DNA from: Cristatella mucedo
Taxonomy: Eukaryota > Bryozoa > Phylactolaemata > Cristatellidae
Reading direction: 5' to 3'
DNA: 64,000 nucleotides
Assembly (NCBI GenBank): GCA_009760855.2
Contig: WPIO01000001.1
Coordinates: forward strand, 12,507,501-12,571,500
The notes beneath the pieces were generated by a model. The model was not told the DNA's origin. It worked only from the letters and a program-made list of their open reading frames with translations, and ran no database searches. Positions 31,968 to 42,487 of the stretch are shown here, piece after piece (the first letter of the stretch is position 1; every line of letters starts with the position of its first letter). Made by a program: the position numbers and the translations under genes.

Positions 31968-32022
31968 CATCATATCGTGCATCATATCGTGCATCATCAC
32001 ATCATATCAAACATCATATCAT
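31968..32022. repeat. CATCATATCGTG-type tandem repeat
   Basis: About four imperfect 12-16-base units built on CATCATATC. Confidence 0.8.
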
Positions 32023-32049
32023 GGTATTAGCCCTGGGGCTATTGCTCCT

Positions 32050-32128
32050 CTGGCAATGATTTTTAAAGCACCTAGATATAGATCTAGTTCTCTTTGGGCA
32101 CTATACAAATGACCGTTATTATTACACT
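32050..32128 (+). mobile_element. L2-like 3' tail, severely 5'-truncated
   Basis: Hairpin AAAGCACCTAGATATAGATC ... TTCTCTTTGGGCACTATACAAATG, followed by TTATTATTA. It belongs to the TATACAAATG tail variant. Confidence 0.8.
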
Positions 32129-32270
32129 AGGTAGCATATTTCAATTTACCATTTGTCCTTGGGCACAATGTGCATTTTGCCTGATCCTTTTTGTCTAAAA
32201 TACATACAAAGCAGCTATCGCTCAACAAGAACTTTGCTACTGTGGTCAGAACAATGATATTTTGAAGTTA

Positions 32271-33019
32271 TAATAATAATAATAATTCACTTGATAAAGC
32301 CCCCTCAGAGAACTTAATCTCTCTCAAGGCGCTTTACATTTGCTGTAAAGTGAAATGCAATTGAAAGGTAGGTAAAATCATGGTTGAAAAAACAAACGAA
32401 ATGAATAATATGGTTAGGGGTGACATGCACAGGGTCAGCATGCAAATGTGGTTAGTGGCAGCATGCACAGTGTCAGCACACATAAGCACATCAAGGACGA
32501 ATCACAGGGACCCACTGAATGCTGTCCTAAATAGGTGTGTTTTTATGTTCCTTTTAAATGTGGTCAGGTCAGGGGATGTTCTGACGCAGGTCGGGAGAGA
32601 GTTCCAGGCTTTGGGAGCATATGAACTAAATGCACGGTCTCCAAAGGATTTAAGGTTTGTATGAGGTATTTCTAGACTGTTGGATTCCGAAAAGCGGGTG
32701 GTACGATGCTTAGCCTGATGGGGTAGTATATCTGACAGATAGGCTGGAGCCATAGAATGAAGGGACCTAAAAGTGAGGGACAAAACCTTGAAGTCAATCC
32801 GTTGCTTGACTGGTAGCCAGTGCAGGTCGGCGAGAAGTGGAGTAATGTGGCAACTGCGACGCTCACGACAGACAAGCCTAGCTGCAGAGTTTTGCACCAG
32901 CTGCAATCGCCTGATCGCACATGCTGGTAGGCCAGTGAGCAGTGAGTTGCAGAAGTCGAGACGAGGTGCCACGAATGCATGGACCAACTTGGACATGGTA
33001 TTTTTATCTAAACAGGTTC
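32271..33019 (-). mobile_element. L2-like non-LTR retrotransposon, 3' third, inserted in D1
   Basis: The minus-strand element has an (AAT)n tail at 32,271-32,287, a hairpin at about 32,296-32,338, a 3' UTR and an intact C-terminal reading frame. Its ends are defined by comparison with the empty site at about 42,598, where ACTTTGAAATT runs directly into CTTTGGC. No clear target-site duplication is visible. Confidence 0.93.
32502..33017 (-). pseudogene. L2-like reverse transcriptase C-terminus (truncated, frame open)
   Basis: The frame reads LDKNTMSKLVHAFV, PRLDFCNSLLTGLP, LADLHWLPVKQRIDFK, YLSDILPHQAKHRTTRF, SFGDRAFSSYAPKAWNSLP and THLFRTAFSGSL before its stop. It corresponds to the thumb and C-terminal region of an L2-type ORF2. 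The endonuclease and catalytic palm are missing. The open frame continues upstream into D1 sequence, which is chance read-through. The absence of stops and the close match to the 48.8 kb copy suggest a young insertion. Confidence 0.9.
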
Positions 33020-33782
33020 TCTGGTTCCACTGTTGGCGCGGTACAGAGTTCAGGTTTGCAAATATACCATGAGCTGTGCCGATTCCCAAAATGGTGATGC
33101 CTAAGCAGATAAAACTTTGTGTAGTAGCATCCACACTCTTAACGGTATAAGTGCCTAAATGAAGAATTTAGTTTACTTTATTGCAAATACGAGAACGGCC
33201 ACATTTGATTGAGATGTCATCAAGAGATTATTTGCACCGAGCAGATGAATTGTGTATGTGTGTGGGCAATGTTTCAAAACAAGGGCTAACAAGTACTCAG
33301 TTAAAGCATCTGTTAAGATGTGCTAGGCCAAAAAAAGTATGTTTTGGCTTGCCTGTTCGGGGTCAAGACAAGTTCTTGACACCTCATGCAAACACTGCAA
33401 GACAACTCGAAGGTAAGGTGAACAATTGCAGTTGCTAGATGAAATTTCTCGCACACTTTTAGTTGATCTGTCGAATACCCTTTCTTAATTTCTAATTCTG
33501 GTATGTTTACAGGCTGTTAGAAGTAAAAAGAGAGCTGTGAAGTTTGCTATCCCAAGAATTTGACAGGATCCGATTGACTTCTCAAGAAACTTCCAATACT
33601 GCATGGTGGACCCTTCCAAACGTCAGACTGGCTAGAGTGTGTCTCCTAACATATATCACAACATTCTTTTATCCATCGCCCCATAAGCACACTGGCCTGA
33701 GCTCCCTATCCTCCCCACCCCACCGGAGATCAGCCATCTTAAGGGAACAAGACTGACAGGGAGGGAGGATTTGCACATCTAG

Positions 33783-33832
33783 TATATTATATATATATAT
33801 ATATATATATTCAAGAAAATATATAATATATA
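33783..33832. repeat. (TA)n microsatellite
   Basis: About 15 TA units followed by interrupted AT-rich sequence. Confidence 0.95.
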
Positions 33833-34010
33833 CAAGAAAACTGAAGAGGGGCCCGATCTTTCATTTTAGTCCAAGGGGACCAGTACGGTCTAGCTACCTC
33901 CCAATCTCTATGTGTGTGACTATGGCTGCAAATAGCAAATGGACATTACATTTCTTTAAAAGTAATTAGCTTTCAGTCAGTGCTAGGTCTGTAAGGGAGT
34001 TTTTGCATTT
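33833..34010 (+). repeat. Unclassified dispersed repeat D2, copy 1
   Basis: It aligns with 37,583-37,765 in the same orientation. Shared landmarks are GAAAACTGAAGAGGG, CCGATCT, CTCTATGTGTGTGA, GGCTGCA.ATAGCAA, TGGACAT and TAGCTTTCA.TCAGT. No reading frame or terminal repeat identifies a class. Confidence 0.75.
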
Positions 34011-35160
34011 TCATGTCTGAGTGCATTTCAAGTTTAACGCGTTTGCAGTCCCACTTGCATTGAGAGAGGCAAACTTGCCCTGGGCAATGTGCTAGTCAAA
34101 TTTGAGTGCTCGAAGTTGCTTAAAGGGTAAATCATCAAACAACGTGAACAAGAGTAACCCCTGAAAGCTGCATTGACACTATTTTCTCTTTTACCAAGCA
34201 AACGTCTATATCATATATAGCTTGATTTGATTCTTGTAGTTTGCAGCAAATTTTTAACTGGCTCTAGAATCGTGGCAAGGTTCGCTCGGCTATGTAGCAT
34301 GGGGAGAGGTTACATGAAATGGTCCTCAGAGCTCCGTGATTCCTGCTGAATCAAGTTTGTGGATGCAAAAAAAAGATTTCGGGAAGATACGACCCTGATA
34401 TTAAAAAGCAACACAGGGAAGCAGGCTGAACTCTTGTCTGTGTGGTCAGCATTAGTCTCTCTCTGTATGTAGAGCAGCATCTGCAGCCATTGGCCGACCT
34501 AATCAATCACGTGAGAATGGCCACCACTAACTCATGGCGATTCAGCCCAGAGGAATGTAGGCTGCGAGCCGGTGGAGGAAATGCTGGTTGAGGCATCGTA
34601 CACGTGTGAGAAGGCTATGGAGCTGTTAAAAATGCAATTCAGTTAAACATCGTTTTGCTCCCCTTCAATTACTTCTGATGCAGTGGAATCTCACTCGTGG
34701 TCAAAGGTGTCATTGGGGTTGGCTGTAGCTGCTGAAGTAGAATCATGCAACCCATAGAGGGTTTGAGCCGGGACGTTGTGGTGACAGCAATAGCACTGCA
34801 CTGTCATTTTGATTAATCCACTGACGTATCTTTGGCTTTACTGGAACTGCATTGCCTGAAGCATGTTAACATAAACTCTTGGCAACTCAGTGTGTATTTT
34901 CAGTGCACATCAGATATTGCCATGTGCATGTGTACCTAGGATTAGGCCAAAGAAGAGTAACAGACATGCGGCTGCAGCCAATCATAGGAATATTGTGGCG
35001 TATTGGGTGGCCAAGCCACCTCTTCACGTTAGCCCAAGAAGGTCTACAACCCGATGGCCCCTTTGCTAACTTATGCTGCTATGGCAGTATACATTCTTTG
35101 ACTTAAGTCTCCAACCTTTGCTATATTTCTTGCCTCAGCGATTCTTGGTAGGCAGGAGCA
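34011..35160. other. Gene-less stretch
   Basis: Nothing recognised. Confidence 0.5.
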
Positions 35161-35332
35161 GTAGGGGAGGAGGAGGAGGAGAAAGAGGAGGAGGAGGAGA
35201 AAGAGATGAGGAGGAAGAGGAGGAGGGGAGGAGTAGGGTGAGGAGGAGGAAGAGGAGGAGGAGGAGGAAGAGGATGTGGAGGAGGAGAAAGAGGAGGAGG
35301 AGGAGAAGGAGAATAATTACAAGGAGGAGCTT
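35161..35332. repeat. (GGA)n homopurine tract
   Basis: About 170 bases, almost wholly purine on the plus strand, built from GGA and GAA triplets. Such a tract can form triplex (H-DNA) structures. It would encode Glu/Gly/Arg runs, but no gene context is seen. Confidence 0.93.
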
Positions 35333-35755
35333 GAATCGCCCATCCTACTGCAGCATAGGGCTTCAATATTCTGACCGTGTCTGCTGGCCAGCCTAATGCA
35401 TTTTTATAAACCACAGTTGGCAGGGGTCACGGTTAGGCATGGGGGAAATTGCCTTCAGCTGGGGCCTAGGCAAAGATTAGCAACTGAACAGCCATTATCC
35501 CCTTACCTACCAGCTACATATTACCAACATATTGCCACTGCCGGACTCGGCAGGGACTTAAGTGGTCCGGTCAGGGAGTGCTTCCTTCTGCCTTCCCCTG
35601 CCGATATAGGGCTTGTATTTGCACAGCCCAACCAGGAAGGTAGGGCAGCTGCCAGCTAGTGGCCTAATGACTAGACCAAGCTCTTAGTACTGGAAGCTTA
35701 GCAGAATCGATGTTGGTTGGTTTGAAGCTTAGCAAGACTGATTAGCTGGTTGTTG
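35333..35755. other. Gene-less stretch
   Basis: A plus-strand frame of about 87 codons near 35,396-35,659 has no recognisable family. Confidence 0.45.
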
Positions 35756-35931
35756 GTGGTGCTGCTGCTGCTCCTGCTCCTCCTGCTGCTGCTGTAGCAG
35801 CTGCTCTGCTGCTGTTGCTCTGCTGCTGGTGCTCTGCTGCAGCTGCTGGTGCTCTGCTGCAGCAGCTGCTGCTGCTGCTGCTTCTCTGCTGCTGCTGCTC
35901 TACTGCTGCTGCTCTGCTGCTGCTGCCAGCT
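35756..35931. repeat. (CTG)n cluster with higher-order TGCTCTGCTGC unit
   Basis: CTG triplets are interspersed with a recurring TGCTCTGCTGC module, so the tract behaves as a minisatellite built on CTG. CTGCAG palindromes occur several times. Confidence 0.9.
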
Positions 35932-37029
35932 TATTCATCAGTGCAGTAAAAGCAGATGACCGAGTATGCTGGCTCTGTCGTAGGCCTGGTAGCAAATAAA
36001 GAAGTATTTAACTGCCTGAGCAGCCATGCCACAACAGTAGTAAATTAGGCAGTGATCGGTAAGTGTCTTTGATCAGTCTACTGCCAGTGGGAGGCACTCT
36101 GGGATGTGGCTTGGCCACCTGCACGTTAGGCAGTGCATCTGCTTTGTGTTAACTAGCTGCCGGTCTACCTCCCTCCAGCTAGTGCCTGAGCAGGCTGCTT
36201 CTGCTCTTTGATGACCTCATCAAAGTGGGCCAGTATGTGCCTGGCTGCTATCCAGCAGGGCTATTGCTACTGCATGGTAAGTAGACTAAGAAGGATTTTT
36301 CGGAGAAAGTGTCTCAGCTACACGCCTAGCAGGTCAGCTGGAGCATCCACTAAGGCTTCAGGCATGCAACGCATGTTGACGGTCCTTCTTATGTCTCTGG
36401 CAGGCAGGCCTTCTAAAACCACTGTACAATTAGCTAGACTGGGAATCAGAACTGTAGTCTGCTCCAAAAAGAGATTTGAGTTGGCATACAGCACCTACTT
36501 CTTGAGCGATGCACTTGCCAATGATGGTCTGACTGATTGCACGACAATTAGTTGTGTTTGTTGTAATCCGTGAAGCTATCTGGCTCTTATAGTAGAAGCT
36601 TGGGGACCAGGCTGATTGACTAGACGTACCATTTTTGGCTGTCTTGGTCACCTGCTTCACGTGTAGCACCGGTCATTGTGCCTATAAATCTTACAACAAA
36701 GCAAATGCCAATCTGGAGTGCTGCAATTGAACCTCGGATTATTCTCTCTTTCCTAAGGAAGTGTTCGGATGAATCCTTGTTTTCTTACACGTGACACAAT
36801 TCCAAGACCTGCATTAAGAAAACAGTGATTGGGTATGCAGATCATTAACCAAGCTTATGCTGCTCCGAGCAAGTGCATAGCTAAAAATATACATTCAGGA
36901 GACTCTGAGTAATCATGCTTACTGCCTTCCGAATTAGGGCAATTTGCCTGAACCACCATCGAGGGATTCAACTAACTCCGTTGCGCTATCTATGATCAAC
37001 AGCTCAAGTTTGTATCTTATTATAAAAAA
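35932..37029. other. Gene-less stretch
   Basis: A plus-strand frame of about 121 codons at 36,208-36,573 has no recognisable family. No repeat family identified. Confidence 0.45.
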
Positions 37030-37198
37030 CACTAGCTGATTTAACAGCCTATTTTGTATAGCGACAGAAGAGCCTTGACGGTTATCACCTCTGCTTGCAG
37101 TGGCAATTAAGGATTGCCCACCTCAGGATTCGAACCCATGACCTCGGGACCGAGGTCGTGAAAAGCCACGACCTTACCTAGTTTGCCGTTACGGCTCC
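37030..37198 (-). mobile_element. SINE-A, tRNA-derived
   Basis: On the minus strand it runs from GAGCCGTAACGGCAAACTAGG (A-box region) through GACCTCGGTCCCGAGGTC, an inverted repeat, and GGGTTCGAATCCTGAGG (B box), to AGGCTGTTAAATCAGCTAG. About 169 bases. Confidence 0.9.
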
Positions 37199-37582
37199 AG
37201 GAATACAAATGACACTGTTGGACCGTTATGTTTCGTCTAAACAATTAGTGCATCTCAGCCACTTATGATAGGCAGACGGTAGGCAGCTGATTGTGGCAGT
37301 CAACCTGACAAGCATTGCATTGCCCAGTTCCTGCTTTGTGTGCAAAACTCTCACGAAACAGCCCGTTTTGCTGTCAATAATCGAATTTTGGAGGCACAAG
37401 CTCTAGATGGGTTAAAGGGCCCATTGCTGTGCAAGTATAGATTCATACGTGTAAGGTAAAAATTGTGTTAAATGGTGATTATTATTCTAATTATTTTAAT
37501 GTGTTTTCTTTAGCAGCATTTGCGACCGTAGCCCGGTTTCAAATAAGCTGGTGGTAAAACCTTTGCTTGCAATAAACAGCCA
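37199..37582. other. Gene-less stretch
   Basis: Nothing recognised. Confidence 0.45.
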
Positions 37583-37765
37583 ATAATACGAAAACTGAAG
37601 AGGGACCGATCTGTCGTTTTTAGCCCTAGGGGCCCCCAGTGGGCTCAAGCTACCTTCTTTCCTCTATGTGTGTGATTACGGCTGCAGATAGCAAGTGGAC
37701 ATAACATTTCATAAAAAGAAAATAGCTTTCAATCAGTAGCAGGTCTATTGGAGAGCTTTCGCTCA
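37583..37765 (+). repeat. Unclassified dispersed repeat D2, copy 2
   Basis: The second copy of the unit at 33,833-34,010, alignable over about 175 bases with moderate divergence and small indels. Similarity fades on both sides. Confidence 0.75.
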
Positions 37766-37961
37766 AAAGCAAGCACGTAATGAGACGTGATTTGATTTAG
37801 CTTTGGTAATTCCTTAGCGATGATTACAATATTCGACCGTGTAGAAAGACAAGAAATCATATCTTGCTGTCATCAAAGTTAAACATTCCATTGGTACTCT
37901 ATGCAGCATAGTAACATTCCTTCATAGCCACTAGAACAAAAACACACACCAAATTGCAAAA

Positions 37962-38112
37962 CATTTGTACAGTGCCCTAATAGAACTTAGTCTCTATTCA
38001 GGCGCTTAAGATGTGCCGCGGGGCTCGAGCCCAAGACCAAGATCCTCAAAAAAATCACCTTGGCCTCGATTGGCGACCAGCATCTTAGCCACTGGGCCAC
38101 ACCAGTGCGGCC
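37962..38112 (-). mobile_element. SINE-B, tRNA-derived, with L2-like tail
   Basis: On the minus strand: GGCCCAGTGGCTAAGATGC (A-box region), GGGCTCGAGCCCCGCGG (B box), then the tail AAGCGCCTGAATAGAGACTA ... TTCTATTAGGGCACTGTACA. The tail aligns with the 3' hairpin of the L2-like element. Confidence 0.88.
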
Positions 38113-39555
38113 GAAGTTGCCGGTATGCCGATTTTCCGAGCGCTCAGAGGTGAAAACCGAGCAGAGCGAGCCCCCATTCTTTGAATCAGCATCCGATACC
38201 GGAGAAGGCTAGATTGTGATCGTTTGCATTGACATTCCGAATACATTTGTACTCGCACGAAGTTGGTCGTCAGCAGGAAGTCCGGACTCGGCACGTATTA
38301 CACGAGGACTTAGCCAACAGCACAGCTGCCTCTCGAAGAGCTGCACAGCCACGCCGGGCCAGACTAAGCAGGAGCTGCGACGAGGCTGCGAGGAGCATCA
38401 TTCGATACGGTAAATAAAGGCTAAAGGCGAACGCTAGCGGTTAATACGCACGGGTCGAGCCTATTTAACAGCCTGCATAGCTAGTTCAAATTTCTCCATA
38501 TTCTGGCGAGTCCAGAGCCAACACAGAGAGTCGGGCAATTCCAGAAGAGACCGACTGACGAGGGGACTAGATGCTCGAGCGCTATCGGCTGAGGCGTGCC
38601 ATTTAGCCCCCTCTAAGGCAATAATTCTGAGCGATTTCGCCGCCAGGCAGTTAGGTATCGAGTTACGTTTTGGGAAGCCACGCCCACACGGCCCGAGCCC
38701 CTGTGTGCTCTTCGGCTGGTGGCGGCGGCGAAGTCACCCCCGGAGACTGCTCCTGAAGCAGGTCACCTGCTGACGCCTCGTCGGCCATCCTCTAGGCCTG
38801 TTCTGGCCTTCCCCAGAGCGAGACTTTGACACTGCGAAAAGGAGAAGGCTGAGCCTCTTCCTGAGCCTCTTGCTCTGAGCTTCTAGCTGTTTCCCTGCCC
38901 CACACTTACCGAGCCTGCGGAAGGTATAGCGACTTCGTCAACGAAGCTTGGCCTTCGCTTCGCCCGATTGAACTTGTCTGCCATGTTTGTGTGTGCATAG
39001 CATGCCTACCTGTGCACAATTCAGTGCATGTAGTGCGATGCAACGTAGCTCCGTGTGCAACTCCTCAAAGCAACAGAGACTAGGTGGGTTTCCGAGTTTA
39101 ACAAATCAAAATTTACAGTTGGCTATGACTTGGATATTGGACTTCGGAGATCACCTCGTGCATCCACCTCGTTGACTGCGACTAGACGCGCCCTCTCCCA
39201 CCGACAAAGCCCTGATATATGACGTTTGCATGGTTTTCTATGAACTGCATACACCTGGCTGTCGAAAAACCTTTCGCATTTCCTCAAGATCTGATCAAGA
39301 TCTCATCATCTGATTCCTAAGAAATATTGCGTGCTCTAGCAACTCGTAGCCAGGCGAGATTTCTAATGCCAACCAAAGTAACAATGTAAAGTTATTTATG
39401 CGCTCTTCTTGCATACTTTGCCGGGAGCATCGATTTTTTTAATGTGGATCACTCGAATGCAGTCATTAACTCTGCAGCTTAAATAGACTAGAACTTGCGA
39501 TATACGATCAAAAACTCACCACCATCTGCTGACTTAAAGTGCGTACCTACTGTAA
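38113..39555. other. Gene-less stretch
   Basis: Small frames only; nothing recognised. Confidence 0.5.
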
Positions 39556-39715
39556 AAGTATAATTCCTTTGTATAGCGCCATAATATAACTTAATCTCTA
39601 TTAGGCGCTTCATATAAACCACAGGGCTCGAGCCCACGACCTCAGTCATCGCATTAATTCACCTTAACCTTGCTTCGAGGAGAGCACCTTAACTACTGGG
39701 CCAAACGTGCGCGTC
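39556..39715 (-). mobile_element. SINE-B, tRNA-derived, with L2-like tail
   Basis: On the minus strand: TTGGCCCAGTAGTTAAGGTG (A-box region), GGGCTCGAGCCCTGTGG (B box), then AAGCGCCTAATAGAGATTAA and GGCGCTATACAAAGG. The outer stem AAGCGCC/GGCGCT is intact. Confidence 0.9.
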
Positions 39716-40937
39716 AGCATAAGATGCGACATATCTACTGTTCGTAGTAGAATGAGTCAGGAGATGCCGAATTGAGTCAAAAGTCTCAATCTGTACGGAG
39801 AGTGTAAGCCAATCAGAGCCCAGTTTTAGTGGCTCTAGTTACACCAAATTCGACCTATCGATAACTGAATTAAGTACGTCAAGCGGCCTCAGGCGGGAAA
39901 TGTCAGTATTGTTGGCAGTCGGCAGTCGGATCTTTTCGGAAAGAGACCGTGCTAAGTCACTTGGCCTTCGCGAATCCAAGACGAGGTCTGAATAAGTAAT
40001 TGTGCGTTCGCATTGAGGTCCGGCTTAGTGCCAAGGAATGATGAATGGGCAGACGGTTACAATAGCAATACATAGAAAATAAATATATACATAATTTGGT
40101 CTTTAAATTCGACATTTCAATTTGTATTGCATCCGAATGACCACCATGTTCATAGCTATGCTTTACCTCAGAGTAGACATAGCATCGGATCTGGTAACAG
40201 AGCATCACCCTAGCAGTAAAAGAAAAAGTTATGCAAGTGGTAGTGGCTAGGATGCCTTCGGTGTGCGAAATAGAAGCCAACTGCAACTGTTAAGCAGACC
40301 AGGTGAGTAGATCACGCCCTGCATATACAGGTCAACCTGGCGATAGCTTTTCGACTCATTTCAACCACAAGATAGGTTGCTGGCTGCTTTTAAGTATTTG
40401 TGACTGGGGCTTCTTGTTGCACTGGGAGCAAAGTGCATTTGAAGCGTGTTCTTCACCTGAGGTATCCGAGCCTATATCGCCTGCACAACGTTTTCTTCAT
40501 CAATATGACTGAGCTGTCACACCGTCGGCCGCTAGGGCCATATCCCATCAAAGATGTAGGCTTTCTGTGGGCAAGTCTAAAAAGTGCACGTCGGAAGTAG
40601 TTGGGCATTGCCTCCGATCGCCTAAGAATGAGATAAACCTCAATAAGCCACAATTGAGGGCCAGCTTCACTCACGTGAATATTGCCTGCTTCTTCATTGA
40701 TATGTTGAACTCAAGTAGTATTATTGCTAACTTTTTTGAGCAAAACACATTTTAAATTTTTACTGGTTTATGTTGAATATTGATCACTTTGCTTTTAGTT
40801 AAATAAGTAATTCTGTACTGTTAAATGCACGTCTCATGGGCGTATTTACCTTCACTTTTTTCAAAATCTATGCGAAATCACAAATTCTGAGTTTTTATAA
40901 ATTATGACCGCTTGTGTATGTGTTCGTAATGTCAATA
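39716..40937. other. Gene-less AT-rich stretch
   Basis: Short frames only; nothing recognised. Confidence 0.5.
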
Positions 40938-41120
40938 CCAATACATTTGTATAGCGCCCTCAGAGAACTGAATCTCTTTCTACGCACTTTACATATACTG
41001 TATAGAAAGCATTATCAAATGACTGGTGATAAAATCCGCAAGCAGCAGGCAGAGTGTAAGCAGGTATATGTACACGAAGGACAAATCACTAGGACCCACC
41101 ATATGTTAAAACATATATAT
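40938..41120 (-). mobile_element. L2-like 3' end, TATACAAATG tail variant
   Basis: On the minus strand it has a degraded 3' UTR (GGTCCTAGTGATTTGTCCTT), then GTAAAGTGCGTAGAAAGAG, TTCTCTGAGGGCGCTATACA and AATG. This tail is the closest match in the window to the SINE-B tail. Confidence 0.82.
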
Positions 41121-41177
41121 TTATACACCTACCTGCATTTGTGCATGTATGCACACATACGTACGGAATAATGTGCG

Positions 41178-41214
41178 CATATATATATATACTATATATA
41201 TATATATATATATA

Positions 41215-41250
<36 letters not shown>

Positions 41251-41301
41251 TGTATATATCTATGTGTGTGCGTGTATGTGCGTGTGCTTGTGCGTGCGTC
41301 A

Positions 41302-41340
<39 letters not shown>

Positions 41341-41350
41341 TGTGTGTGTG
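41178..41350. repeat. (TA)n and (GT)n microsatellites
   Basis: Two TA blocks (about 41,178-41,216 and 41,217-41,258) are separated by ACTG and followed by GT-rich sequence, with a (GT)n at about 41,308-41,338. Confidence 0.95.
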
Positions 41351-42067
41351 CGTGTGTGTGTTCTCACGTATATTGGTACATATGCAGATGTGTATGTACA
41401 TACTGTACACCCTGTGCTCTAAGATAAATATTCAATTTACTAGTACAATCTCCAGAAGATTGCTATGAAGCCCATTGCCATTTACAAAAACAATCGCATC
41501 GGAAATGCATTCGATATTTAGGGGCTTGACAATATTGGACTGGATGCTCTAAATTTTTTTATATTGCTTAGGTACAAACCTGGACACCGAGTCTGAAACT
41601 AATCCAGATTGTTACCTAAAAGCGATTCAAACCTAAACGCGCAAAATATATGAGAACCCCAATTTGTTCGTAATGGTGAGAACTATACGAGGTTAGCCGT
41701 AAAATCAGATGCATTTCTCTGAAAGAAGGAATACAAGAATAAACTTACGTAAGAAATTTCATCCGACAGTGTTTTTTCATGGATATCTTGGTTGAAGTTG
41801 CCGCAGATAATATTCAAATGCGTTGATGGAAGCAGCGTTTAGTGCTAGAAAATTAAATTAGTCTCTGAGAGAGTGCTCCTGAGCACTTCAGTTCAAATCG
41901 ATATCGCCATATCGATAAATAAAAAAGATGGCAAGCCCAGATTTAGCACAGCTACTTTCAGCGACAGCTTACTCGGGTCTGTTTTAGTTTCTCGTCGCGT
42001 CGTGCTCACAGGGACTGACTGCTGCATGCCACCTCCTTTCCAGCCATAAATACATTGCGATCCACAA
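41351..42067. other. Gene-less AT-rich stretch
   Basis: Nothing recognised. Confidence 0.5.
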
Positions 42068-42155
42068 TTAATAATAATAATAATGCACTTTATAAAACAC
42101 CCTCGCAGAACTTAATCTCTTCCTAGGCGCTTTACATTTGCTGCAAAGGGAATTC
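42068..42155 (-). mobile_element. L2-like 3' tail, severely 5'-truncated
   Basis: On the minus strand: CCTTTGCAGCAAATGTAAAG, CGCCTAGGAAGAGATTAAG, a partly decayed second arm, then (ATT)n. Confidence 0.85.
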
Positions 42156-42414
42156 CGTAAGCGCGTTGTATTTGTTATGTTTACCACTAAGTTGAGCACT
42201 TTGTCAGAACGCATGTCTCTCCGTCTCTTGTATCTGAATGAAAATTTTCTAGGAAGAATAAAATACATGCTTTTTTATTATCCTCACATAATTCATCCTT
42301 TAGTGCCATATTAGTCAATAGTTGAAGCGTTGTTGGAGTATTTAACTCTCCGCCGTTTGGTAATTGAGGATTACACAAAGTAACATGTTTCAATGTATCT
42401 CTTGCCCTTAATAA
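42156..42414. other. Spacer between two L2-like tails
   Basis: About 260 AT-rich bases with nothing recognised. Confidence 0.45.
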
Positions 42415-42487
42415 TAGTAACAATAATAATACATTTGATATAGCTCCCTCAGAGAATTCAATCTCTTTCTAGGCACTTTACATTAAC
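42415..42487 (-). mobile_element. L2-like 3' tail, severely 5'-truncated
   Basis: On the minus strand: GTAAAGTGCCTAGAAAGAGA, TTGAATTCTCTGAGGGAGC, then ATT-rich tail. It directly borders D1 copy 2. Confidence 0.83.

Larger units (their letters stand above)
32155..33560. repeat. Unclassified dispersed repeat D1, copy 1 (split by L2-like element)
   Basis: The segments 32,155-32,270 and 33,020-33,560 align in order with the DNA at 42,488-43,275. Shared landmarks are CTTGGGCACAAT, GTGGTCAGAA / GTGTTCAGAA followed by TTTGAA, GGC.CGGTAC, GTCAAGACAAG, AACACTGCAAGA and GCTGTGAAGTT / GCCGTGAAGTT. The middle is occupied by an L2-like insertion. A frame across 33,181-33,438 reads about 85 codons but matches no family I know; D1 may be a non-coding repeat or a fragment of a larger element. 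Confidence 0.75.
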
